Shown piece after piece: positions 5,292 to 11,993 of a stretch of 12,921 nucleotides of DNA. Every line of letters starts with the position of its first letter. Position 1 is the stretch's first letter. Source of the DNA: Bacteroidaceae bacterium (GTDB taxonomy: Bacteria > Bacteroidota > Bacteroidia > Bacteroidales > Bacteroidaceae); NCBI GenBank assembly GCA_017628775.1, contig JAGBYN010000113.1, forward strand, positions 1 to 12,921, written 5' to 3'. The notes below the pieces were generated by a model. The model saw nothing but the letters and a program-made list of their open reading frames with translations, did not search any database and had not been told where the DNA came from. Made by a program: the position numbers and the translations under genes.

Positions 5292-8200
5292 TTAACATTG
5301 GGTGCAGCTCTTAATGAGGCGCGCATAGAGTGGACTTTTCTCAAGGATGTGTTTGTTGCCCACCATGAAAAATTGTTTTCGGGCGCGTGTGATAGCAACG
5401 TTGAGTTTGCGGTCAACGACACAACGTCCCACCTCCTGTTCCACAGAGAGAATACCGAGCTGATAGGGTTGTGAGATGGTGGTGGTGAAGATGATGTAGT
5501 CGCGTTGCGAACCCTGGTAGCACTCCACGGTGTCAATGCTTATGTCGTCGGTCTCGGTGATGCCAATGGCTCTGAGGCATGAACGCACCATGCTGATTTG
5601 ATTTCGGAAAGGTACGATAATGCCCAGTTGGTCTTTCAGATTTAAAGGTGTGCCTTCGCGCTCATTCAGGGCTTGGATGGCCTTGACGATTTGAGCTACT
5701 TGCTCGGCTTCTGCCCGATTGGCTTTGACATTATCAACAACGGTGGGGGCCTCAACGTGCATGAATCCCATGCGTGTGGCAGCTACGAAATGCTCCATCT
5801 CATTTTCAGGATGAGCCTTGTAGATGATTTGACCTTCTTGATGCGGTAGTGGCACGACCTGCAGCTGGCTGTCGTAGAATTCCTCGTTGACAAACTGTGC
5901 AATGTCGCTGTGCATGCGTCCTTGTTGATAGAGTAAACCCGTTGCTTCGTGGGTTAATCCAATCTGTTCCACATAGCGGTGTAAGCGCTCAAAGAGTGAG
6001 TTGCGGAGGTCGGTCAGTCCGATGTTGATCAAAGCCTCGTCAGCGACGGTTGTTTGCGTGGGGCGTTGCATCACCACTGCCGGGAGTTGTTTGTGGTCGC
6101 CAATCATTACGAAACGCTTAATTGCCTTGGGGTGGGCGAGCAGGGGCAGAATTTGCGGTTCAAGTACCTGTGAGGCCTCGTCGATGATGGCAAGGTCAAA
6201 CGATTTGACGTTAAACAGTTCGGTGTGGTTGGTTAGTGTCGCAATGGTGCCCACAATGATTTGTGCCTGATTGAGGAAGTCTTTCACTTCGGCACGATTT
6301 TTAAGATGTTCCGTTTGAACAGAGAAAAGGTACGGGCGCACTGCCTCAGCACAGGTTTGCTCAATGCCCAGGCGCACGAAGTTGATGTTGGCAGCATGAA
6401 GCATGAGGCAGATTTCATCCACCGCACGGTTGGTGTAGGCCGATATGAGCAGGTCTTTACGTTCGCCCGCCATGCACGATTGGGTGAGAAATTCCTGCAC
6501 CATGGACCGCAATGCAACATTCGTTTTTCCGGTGCCCGGTGGGCCAATCAGCAGGTAGTAGTCGTTGGCGCTCATGGCAGCGCGCACTACGCCTTCAACG
6601 ATTGGGGTATAAGTGCCATAAATCTTCGTGTTGGCATTGAATGTGGGCGGACGTTGGCCGAGCAACAACGCCTTGCGCGCTTCAGGGGCTCTCATCAAGG
6701 CATAGAGTCCGCGGAAAGCCGTGTTCATGCCGCTGTCAGTGCTGTCCTTTTCAATGGCGTAGAATGAAGAGGTGGCAAAGAAATTGGGATTGCTTTGTTT
6801 GTAAGCCAAATGCAGATGAAGTTGGGTGTCGGTCAGTGCCACGATGTGTCCGCGCACCAACTGCCGGTTGGTTACACCATCGGTTGTTGCATTGCGTTCA
6901 TAGAGTTGCACCATGTCGCCCACCGAGAAGTCGGCAATGAATTTCTCTCCATAGTCGGGTACTTCAAAAATAACCTCTTCGGTACTGTTGTCAAGCTCAT
7001 TCTTGATGATCTCTTTTATTTTAAGGTTAATGAGAATTTCGCCCGACATGAGTTTTGAGGTGAGGTCGGCATTCCAGACGCGTGCAAAGCCACGGGTGGA
7101 GTCGGGGCGTGGTTCGCCCATTTTCGACAAAAACATTTCGCGCGACAGGAAGGTAAGGAAGTGGCAGAAATAACTCTTTTCTAACGGTGTGGCTTGATGG
7201 ATGGTGTTGATGAGTTGCTCAATGGGGGGGAGTATCTTTTTTAGGAAATTGGGGTGAAGTCCTTCCTTCGTGACAATATTGGCAATACGCAGTTCATCAA
7301 GCACCTCTTTAGCTTGTCCAGCTCTGAGGCGCATCTCCAAGTGTACAATTTCATTGCGCAGGTGCATGATGTCTTTCATCTGTTCGCGAGATATTCTGTC
7401 TGCCAATAAAATGGGGTAGCGCGAATAAAACAGGAAGGCCGAGATACTGTTGATGGGCAAACCAAAATTATAGTGTAGGATTTCCTTGTAGAGCGCCATC
7501 TGCAGGAGGTGCTCTTCTCGCGAACGAATAGGAGGGCGAAAATCCTCAGCCTTGCCACTTTTGAGTTCAACGATGCGCAGATGGTCGTCGGTCATAACGT
7601 CAAGGCGTGCGCGAAGCCCTAAGGTGGGGCAGATAAAGGCGGGTTCTAAAAGAATATGGTTGAGCGAGATGCCCACTTCCGGACTGGGGTAAGCCTGGTG
7701 AACGGTTTTATAGATGTTGTTGAACTGTTGTTCGGCTTCAGCAAAGTAGTGTGCGTCAATCTCACTTTCATGCTCAAAGCAGGCATAATCCAAGAGGGCT
7801 TGATGGAAATGTTTCTGCATACTCTTTGTGAAGGTCGCGTCTTTGGTATTGACGCAGTCGTCCATAAATTGATTGGCTGCATTACCCAAAAGAATTTCTT
7901 TGCTTATAGCGCGTGGTTGCAACTTCGATAATAAATAGTTGTAAGGTGAGTGGCCGTAGGGCTTTAGGCAAGCTGTCAAAGCACTGACGTCGATGAGAAA
8001 GTCGGGTTCAAGGATGATTAAGCGCCCCTGTTCTATAACGTTAACTACAGCACCTTCGTGCAATAAAGCGCGTGTGCGTTCGTCCGTGGGAACAACGATT
8101 TCGCCACTTTGGTCCTGCAGGTGCAGGGTGAATGCATCGTCGCTGATGTGCTTCACAACACCTCGGGCCACCAGTATCGGTGCGGTAGTACTTGAAGGCG

Positions 8201-8540
8201 AGGGGGATACGTCTTTCTGCACACTGCGCTCAGGGTTTTGCAATTGTGTGATAAATTCCAGCAGGTGTTGCGCATCGCTGTTCAGCTGTTGCTCATCGGC
8301 TTCCTTTTTCCCTTTGAGGATGAGCAAGGCATCACGTCGGAATTGGTCGATCGTGGTGAGGGGAATGTTGTGTTGTTTGCACACGAAGTACAAACGCGCA
8401 AATAACCCCGAGAAGTCGGTGGTTAAATGTTCGGTTTTCTCCAAACACACGCGTTGAAGTAAATTGTAAAGCTTAGCATAGCGCACCTTTGTCTTTAAGG
8501 GTGCGCTGCATATATCGTAAATTTCTTGCTGGGTACTCAT
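5292..8540 (-). CDS. Dna2-like PD-(D/E)XK nuclease / SF1 helicase fusion
   Basis: 1082 residues from the Met at 8540 (MSTQQEIYDICSAPL). The frame stays open to 8762, but that part is made of non-coding repeats. After a helical N-terminus and a small beta region (about 120-185), a PD-(D/E)XK nuclease spans about 190-390: G219, Asp314, Glu325-Leu-Lys327 and a QxxxY motif after it. A beta-rich segment (about 560-620) precedes an SF1 helicase of the Upf1/Dna2 type: Walker A GPPGTGKT (666-673), Walker B DEAS (787-790), GDHKQLP, DTVECYQGSQRD and LNVAITRAR (1046-1054). Such fusions cut and unwind DNA flaps or ends. Unlike Cas4 and eukaryotic Dna2 nucleases, no cysteine cluster follows the Glu-x-Lys motif, and Asn223 stands where these usually have His. 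All helicase motifs are intact. A role in DNA repair is likely; its exact substrate is unknown. It is monocistronic here. Confidence 0.88.
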   Translation of the reverse strand: MSTQQEIYDICSAPLKTKVRYAKLYNLLQRVCLEKTEHLTTDFSGLFARLYFVCKQHNIPLTTIDQFRRDALLILKGKKEADEQQLNSDAQHLLEFITQLQNPERSVQKDVSPSPSSTTAPILVARGVVKHISDDAFTLHLQDQSGEIVVPTDERTRALLHEGAVVNVIEQGRLIILEPDFLIDVSALTACLKPYGHSPYNYLLSKLQPRAISKEILLGNAANQFMDDCVNTKDATFTKSMQKHFHQALLDYACFEHESEIDAHYFAEAEQQFNNIYKTVHQAYPSPEVGISLNHILLEPAFICPTLGLRARLDVMTDDHLRIVELKSGKAEDFRPPIRSREEHLLQMALYKEILHYNFGLPINSISAFLFYSRYPILLADRISREQMKDIMHLRNEIVHLEMRLRAGQAKEVLDELRIANIVTKEGLHPNFLKKILPPIEQLINTIHQATPLEKSYFCHFLTFLSREMFLSKMGEPRPDSTRGFARVWNADLTSKLMSGEILINLKIKEIIKNELDNSTEEVIFEVPDYGEKFIADFSVGDMVQLYERNATTDGVTNRQLVRGHIVALTDTQLHLHLAYKQSNPNFFATSSFYAIEKDSTDSGMNTAFRGLYALMRAPEARKALLLGQRPPTFNANTKIYGTYTPIVEGVVRAAMSANDYYLLIGPPGTGKTNVALRSMVQEFLTQSCMAGERKDLLISAYTNRAVDEICLMLHAANINFVRLGIEQTCAEAVRPYLFSVQTEHLKNRAEVKDFLNQAQIIVGTIATLTNHTELFNVKSFDLAIIDEASQVLEPQILPLLAHPKAIKRFVMIGDHKQLPAVVMQRPTQTTVADEALINIGLTDLRNSLFERLHRYVEQIGLTHEATGLLYQQGRMHSDIAQFVNEEFYDSQLQVVPLPHQEGQIIYKAHPENEMEHFVAATRMGFMHVEAPTVVDNVKANRAEAEQVAQIVKAIQALNEREGTPLNLKDQLGIIVPFRNQISMVRSCLRAIGITETDDISIDTVECYQGSQRDYIIFTTTISQPYQLGILSVEQEVGRCVVDRKLNVAITRARKQFFMVGNKHILEKSPLYARLIKSCTQC

Positions 8541-8575
8541 TGTTTTTGTTGGATGCGCAATTCTCTTTAATGGGC

Positions 8576-8638
8576 TCAGAGTTCTCTGAGCTTTCTGAGT
8601 CTTCTGAGTTCTCGGAGTCCTCTGAAATCTCAGAAATC
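8576..8638. repeat. Seven 9-bp tandem units, TCTGAGTYC-like
   Basis: Starting at 8576, seven consecutive 9-mers follow the pattern TCN-GAR-NNN: TCAGAGTTC, TCTGAGCTT, TCTGAGTCT, TCTGAGTTC, TCGGAGTCC, TCTGAAATC, TCAGAAATC. Read in phase on the plus strand they give Ser-Glu-x triplets. No gene there is supported, since the open frame runs straight into the 85-bp repeats. The array lies just upstream of the helicase start and is adjacent to the 85-bp tandem array. Confidence 0.75.
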
Positions 8639-8640
8639 GT

Positions 8641-8862
8641 GAAAAATATTGAAGCGAGCTTCCTATTTCTCGCTCATTTGTTTGTATATTTGAGCTTAGG
8701 CTCCAATATACTTTGCATTCGCTGTGAAAAATATTGAAGCGAGCTTCATATTTCTCGCTCATTTGTTTGTATATTTGAGCTTAGGCTCCAATATACTTTG
8801 CATTCGCTGTGAAAAATATTGAAGCGAGCTTCCTATTTCTCGCTTATTTGTTTGTATATTTG
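8641..8862. repeat. 85-bp tandem repeat, 2.6 copies, each with a promoter-like box
   Basis: Units are 8641-8725, 8726-8810 and a partial 8811-8862. They are nearly identical; I see one change at 8748 and one at 8845. Each full unit holds GAAGC-GA-GCTTC, the inverted arms GCGAG/CTCGC, GAGC-TTAG-GCTC, and the box TATATTTG (8685-8692, 8770-8777, 8855-8862), an exact TAnnTTTG match pointing toward the Dabb gene. The period of 85 is not a multiple of three, which argues against coding. Direct tandem copies without spacers are not a CRISPR array. Confidence 0.9.
8855..8862 (+). promoter_or_regulatory. Promoter -7 box for the Dabb-DUF4494-yggS genes
   Basis: TATATTTG in the last, partial tandem unit is the TAnnTTTG box nearest the gene, 70 bases upstream of the start codon at 8933. 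Two further identical boxes lie 85 and 170 bases upstream. No clear TTG -33 element precedes it. The leader that follows can fold: AGAAGAT (8888-8894) pairs with ATCTTCT (8920-8926). Confidence 0.5.
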
Positions 8863-8932
8863 CAAGGCGTTCTTCTCATGAATTTGTAGAAGATGCAACG
8901 ATTTTGCGAATTTACAAAAATCTTCTTTATCT

Positions 8933-9232
8933 ATGATTAAACATATTGTACTCTTTCAACTAAAAGATGAGTTGACACAAGAACAACGTGAGGAGGTGAT
9001 GAATACCTTTAAGGCTGGTATTGAGCAACTCCCGGCTGTGATTTCAGAAATTGTAGAAATTTCGGTAAACTTTAATTGCAACGAGGCTGAGACTTGGGAT
9101 ATTTGCCTGGAAAGTACATTTGCCTCAATGGCTGATCTTGATGCTTATGCGCAACATCCCGACCATAAGGCTGTTGGTGCGGCACTGCGCCCACACATGG
9201 CGGCACGCAGTTGTGTGGACTACACCTTCTAA
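8933..9232 (+). CDS. Dabb (stress-responsive A/B barrel) domain protein
   Basis: 99 residues, a single Dabb domain, the ferredoxin-like alpha-beta fold that dimerises to a barrel. The start MIKHIVLFQLKD is the typical first strand. The end, LDAYAQHPDHKA...VDYTF, has the usual helix and last strand (Y-x2-HPxH). Proteins of this family are small cytoplasmic dimers; some are stress-induced, others are cyclases or unknown. No specific substrate can be assigned. It is the first gene of a likely transcription unit with the DUF4494 gene (53 bases downstream) and yggS. Confidence 0.88.
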   Translation: MIKHIVLFQLKDELTQEQREEVMNTFKAGIEQLPAVISEIVEISVNFNCNEAETWDICLESTFASMADLDAYAQHPDHKAVGAALRPHMAARSCVDYTF

Positions 9233-9285
9233 ACCTAATTAAGAAAAATTAAATTATCAAACAATCCCAAAAACAAAATAAGATT

Positions 9286-9741
9286 ATGCTCCACGAATGG
9301 TTTGAATGTAAAGTGAAATATGAAAAGCAACAAGAAAATGGCTCTTTGAAAAAAGTGCAAGAACCCTACCTTGTTGATGCCATCAATTTTACAGAAGCTG
9401 AACGCCGCATCACAGAAGAGATAGCACCTTTTATGACTGGCGAATTCCAAGTGTCCGACATTAAGCGTGCGCGTTTTGCCGATCTTTTTGAAGCAACAGA
9501 AGAAAGTGCAGATAAGTGGTACAAAGCCAAGCTTATTTACATCACAATTGATGAATCAAAGGGCGTGGAAAAGAAAACTTCACAAAATTTCTTGATTCAG
9601 GCTTCAAGTTTTCATGATGCCTTGAAGCGTTTGGATAAGGGTATGGAAAGTTTCCAGGGCGACTACACCATTGCAAGCATTCAGGAAACTGCCATTATGG
9701 ATGTGTTTCGCTATAAGTTGGAAATGCCCAGCCAAGCGTAA
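9286..9741 (+). CDS. DUF4494 family protein
   Basis: 151 residues with no signal peptide or membrane segment, so probably cytoplasmic. The pattern fits DUF4494 as I recall it: EWFECKVKYEK at the start, EPYLVDAINFTEAERRI, EFQVSDIKRARFADLF, then SIQETAIMDVF near the end. The family is largely confined to Bacteroidetes and has no known function. It often lies next to a YggS gene, as here (34 bases upstream of yggS), so it may be co-expressed with PLP homeostasis; that link is inference. No catalytic motif stands out. Confidence 0.85.
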   Translation: MLHEWFECKVKYEKQQENGSLKKVQEPYLVDAINFTEAERRITEEIAPFMTGEFQVSDIKRARFADLFEATEESADKWYKAKLIYITIDESKGVEKKTSQNFLIQASSFHDALKRLDKGMESFQGDYTIASIQETAIMDVFRYKLEMPSQA

Positions 9742-9775
9742 GGCATCAATGACCTTCTAAAGCCTTCTGAAAACC

Positions 9776-10441
9776 ATGTCAACAATCTCAGAAAATCTAC
9801 AACAAATACGTCGGGATTTACCAGAGCAGATCACGCTTGTGGCGGTGTCGAAGTATTACCCCGTTGAGGCTATTGAAGAAGCTTATGCTGCCGGTCAGCG
9901 CGTCTTTGGCGAAAGCAGGGTTCAGGAATTGCGCGAAAAGGCTGAACGTCTGCCAAAGGATATCCAGTGGCATTTTATCGGACATCTACAACCCAATAAA
10001 GTGAAGTATATTGCACCATGGGTGTCGCTCATTCATGCGGTTGATACGCCTAAACTCTTGGCTGAGATTAACCGACAGGGCGAACGTTGCCAACGTGTGA
10101 TCCCTTGTTTGCTTCAGTTGCATGTGGCAGCCGAGGAAACAAAATATGGTTTTACGCCTGAAGAATGTTTGCAGTTCATGGAGGAAGGGCAGTGGCGCTC
10201 AATGCCTTATGTGAAAATATCGGGAGTGATGTGTATGGCAACGAATACCGACGATGACGACCGTGTTCGTCAGGATTTTAAAACAGCACACGACTTTTTC
10301 AAGCAAGTCAAAGAGCAATACTTTGAGCAGGATGAAGCGTTTAAGATCTGTTCGTGGGGCATGTCGGACGATTACCCCCTTGCGCTTGAAGAAGGAAGCA
10401 CACATATTAGAATAGGAACAAAAATTTTTGCAACATCATAA
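9776..10441 (+). CDS. yggS: YggS/PLPBP family PLP homeostasis protein
   Basis: 221 residues, the usual length. It is a single TIM-barrel domain related to the N-terminal domain of alanine racemase, binding pyridoxal 5'-phosphate without known enzyme activity; the family controls PLP supply and amino acid balance in the cytoplasm. Lys26 in LVAVSKYYP is the expected Schiff-base lysine. Other family stretches are VFGESRVQEL, WHFIGHLQPNKVKYI, a HAVDTPKL turn and the phosphate-binding end GMSDDYPLALEEGSTHIRIG. Start Met at 9776 gives a normal N-terminus. A 10-bp stem (10435-10464) overlaps the stop codon. Confidence 0.96.
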   Translation: MSTISENLQQIRRDLPEQITLVAVSKYYPVEAIEEAYAAGQRVFGESRVQELREKAERLPKDIQWHFIGHLQPNKVKYIAPWVSLIHAVDTPKLLAEINRQGERCQRVIPCLLQLHVAAEETKYGFTPEECLQFMEEGQWRSMPYVKISGVMCMATNTDDDDRVRQDFKTAHDFFKQVKEQYFEQDEAFKICSWGMSDDYPLALEEGSTHIRIGTKIFATS

Positions 10442-10464
10442 GGCCTTGCTGTATGCCTTATGAT
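10435..10464 (+). terminator. Hairpin covering the yggS stop codon
   Basis: ATCATAAGGC (10435-10444) and GCCTTATGAT (10455-10464) pair perfectly over 10 bp with a 10-base loop. The TAA stop (10439-10441) lies inside the left arm. The tail CTTTGTTC is only weakly T-rich, so termination would be partial. The right arm ends in GATCTTTG (10462-10469), one base from a TAnnTTTG box, and may belong to a promoter for the next gene. Confidence 0.45.
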
Positions 10465-10491
10465 CTTTGTTCATCCTTAATGATTTAAGTT

Positions 10492-11967
10492 ATGATGTTA
10501 AAAAAGATACGTAGAACGCTTGCTTTTATTATGCTTGTGTTTGCGACACTCCTCTTTCTGGATTTTACCGGTACGGTCCACGCTTTCTTGGGGTGGGTGG
10601 CTAAAATACAATTTGTACCCGCCGTAATGGCTGGTAGTGCTGCGGTCATTGTTGCTATTGTTGCATTGACCCTTATTTTGGGACGTGTGTACTGCTCCGT
10701 AGTATGTCCTTTGGGTATTCTGCAGGACTTAATCGCCTGGATGGGTAAGAAAGCCAAGAAAAATCGTTATGCATTCTCGCCTGTAAGAACTTTGGTGCGC
10801 ATGTCGTTTCTTGTAGCATTCCTGATTACGACGGGTGGGGTGGTTTCGCATTTGTTGGAGCCTTATAGTGCGTTTGGCCGTATCATTTCAAATCTCTTGC
10901 AACCATTGTGGTTGTGGGGCAATAACTTTTTGGCTTACCTTGCTGAACGTGCCGACAGTTACGCCTTTTATGAAACCGATGTGTGGATGCGTAGCGCCAC
11001 AACATTGAGTGTGGCTGTCGTTACGCTGATTTTGATTGCGGTCTTTGCTTGGCGTGGTGGCCGTACTTATTGCAACACCATTTGTCCTGTAGGTACGATC
11101 CTGGGGATCCTGGCCCGTTATTCGTGGCTGAAGCCCGTGATCGATACTGATAAGTGCAATGGCTGTCGCTTATGTGAGCGCAACTGTAAGGGTGGTTGTA
11201 TCGATGCCCAAAATCATACCATTGATTACAGTCGATGTGTGGTGTGCATGGATTGTGTGGCGCGCTGTAAGCGTGGTGCCATCAGCTATGCGCGTCCGTC
11301 AAAGGTCGTTGTGGCTCCCAAAGCCGACGAAAAGCCAACTTCTGAGTCGCGCCGTGCCTTCCTCGTGGGCTCATTGACGCTTGCCGCAAGTGCTACGGTG
11401 CAGGCGCAAAAGAAAAAGGTGGATGGCGGCCTTGCTGTGATTCAGGATAAGGTGGCGTCCGAACGCCAAACCCCAATATTGCCTCCTGGTGCACAAAATG
11501 ATCGTCATTTCAGACAAGCTTGTACGGCATGCCAGTTGTGCGTGTCGGTTTGTCCAAACCATGTGCTCCGCCCCTCTAACGATTTATCGCGTCTCATGCA
11601 ACCCGAAATGAGCTTTGAACGTGGCTACTGTCGCCCTGAATGTACCAAATGTTCCGAGGTGTGTCCTACAGGTGCCATCTGTAAACTGTCTCGTGAAGAG
11701 AAATCCTCAACACAAGTGGGACATGCCGTGTGGATTAAGGAAAACTGCTTGGCCTTCACGCGTGGTGAGCGTTGCGATAATTGTGCGCGCCATTGTCCTG
11801 CTGGTGTTATTCAAATGGTGGAACACCCCGATGCGAAGAAAGGCCGAAAGATTCCAGTGGTGGACGCAGAACGTTGCATTGGTTGCGGTGCGTGCGAGAA
11901 CTTATGTCCTGCGCGTCCGTTCAGTGCCATGTGTGTAGAGGGACATAAAACTCAAAAGACGATTTAG
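10492..11967 (+). CDS. NapH-NapG-like polyferredoxin fusion membrane protein
   Basis: 491 residues. The N-terminal half has the NapH layout: membrane segments at about 10-30, 43-65, 103-123 and 170-188, each pair followed by C-x3-CP (Cys68/72 and Cys194/198), then two four-cysteine clusters (Cys222/225/228/232 and Cys249/252/255/259). A twin-arginine motif, SRRAFL at 286-291, with a hydrophobic stretch to about 305 follows. The C-terminal half has the NapG/MauM layout of four [4Fe-4S] sites: Cys344/347/350/354, 380/384/387/391, 419/428/431/435 and 462/465/468/472. NapH is known to pass electrons from quinol toward NapG. Here both seem joined, with the NapG part probably exported by Tat. No nitrate reductase subunit is in view. 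The partner is probably the reductase encoded 26 bases downstream. Start at 10492 or the adjacent Met at 10495. Confidence 0.88.
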   Translation: MMLKKIRRTLAFIMLVFATLLFLDFTGTVHAFLGWVAKIQFVPAVMAGSAAVIVAIVALTLILGRVYCSVVCPLGILQDLIAWMGKKAKKNRYAFSPVRTLVRMSFLVAFLITTGGVVSHLLEPYSAFGRIISNLLQPLWLWGNNFLAYLAERADSYAFYETDVWMRSATTLSVAVVTLILIAVFAWRGGRTYCNTICPVGTILGILARYSWLKPVIDTDKCNGCRLCERNCKGGCIDAQNHTIDYSRCVVCMDCVARCKRGAISYARPSKVVVAPKADEKPTSESRRAFLVGSLTLAASATVQAQKKKVDGGLAVIQDKVASERQTPILPPGAQNDRHFRQACTACQLCVSVCPNHVLRPSNDLSRLMQPEMSFERGYCRPECTKCSEVCPTGAICKLSREEKSSTQVGHAVWIKENCLAFTRGERCDNCARHCPAGVIQMVEHPDAKKGRKIPVVDAERCIGCGACENLCPARPFSAMCVEGHKTQKTI

Positions 11968-11993
11968 GTAGGTTTAAAAGAACAGTAAAAACT

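Noticed and set aside
6261..6767. Long open frame antisense to the helicase gene
   Set aside because: It lies fully inside a gene with clear helicase motifs and shows no recognisable domain. The same holds for the antisense frame at 3936-4520 within ackA.
5292..8540. Phage defence system built on the nuclease-helicase
   Set aside because: It is a single gene among housekeeping genes with no partner, integrase or other defence gene nearby. A repair role is more economical.
8541..8762. 74-residue N-terminal extension of the nuclease-helicase
   Set aside because: The frame is open, but it runs through the 9-bp and 85-bp tandem repeats, has low-complexity residues and shows no domain. The Met at 8540 gives a normal protein start.
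8641..8862. CRISPR array
   Set aside because: The 85-bp units are directly joined with no variable spacers, and there are no cas genes in the window.
10492..11967. Part of a periplasmic nitrate reductase (nap) operon
   Set aside because: Only the NapH/NapG-like electron carriers are seen. No NapA, NapB or NapD is present, and the next gene is an aldo/keto reductase.
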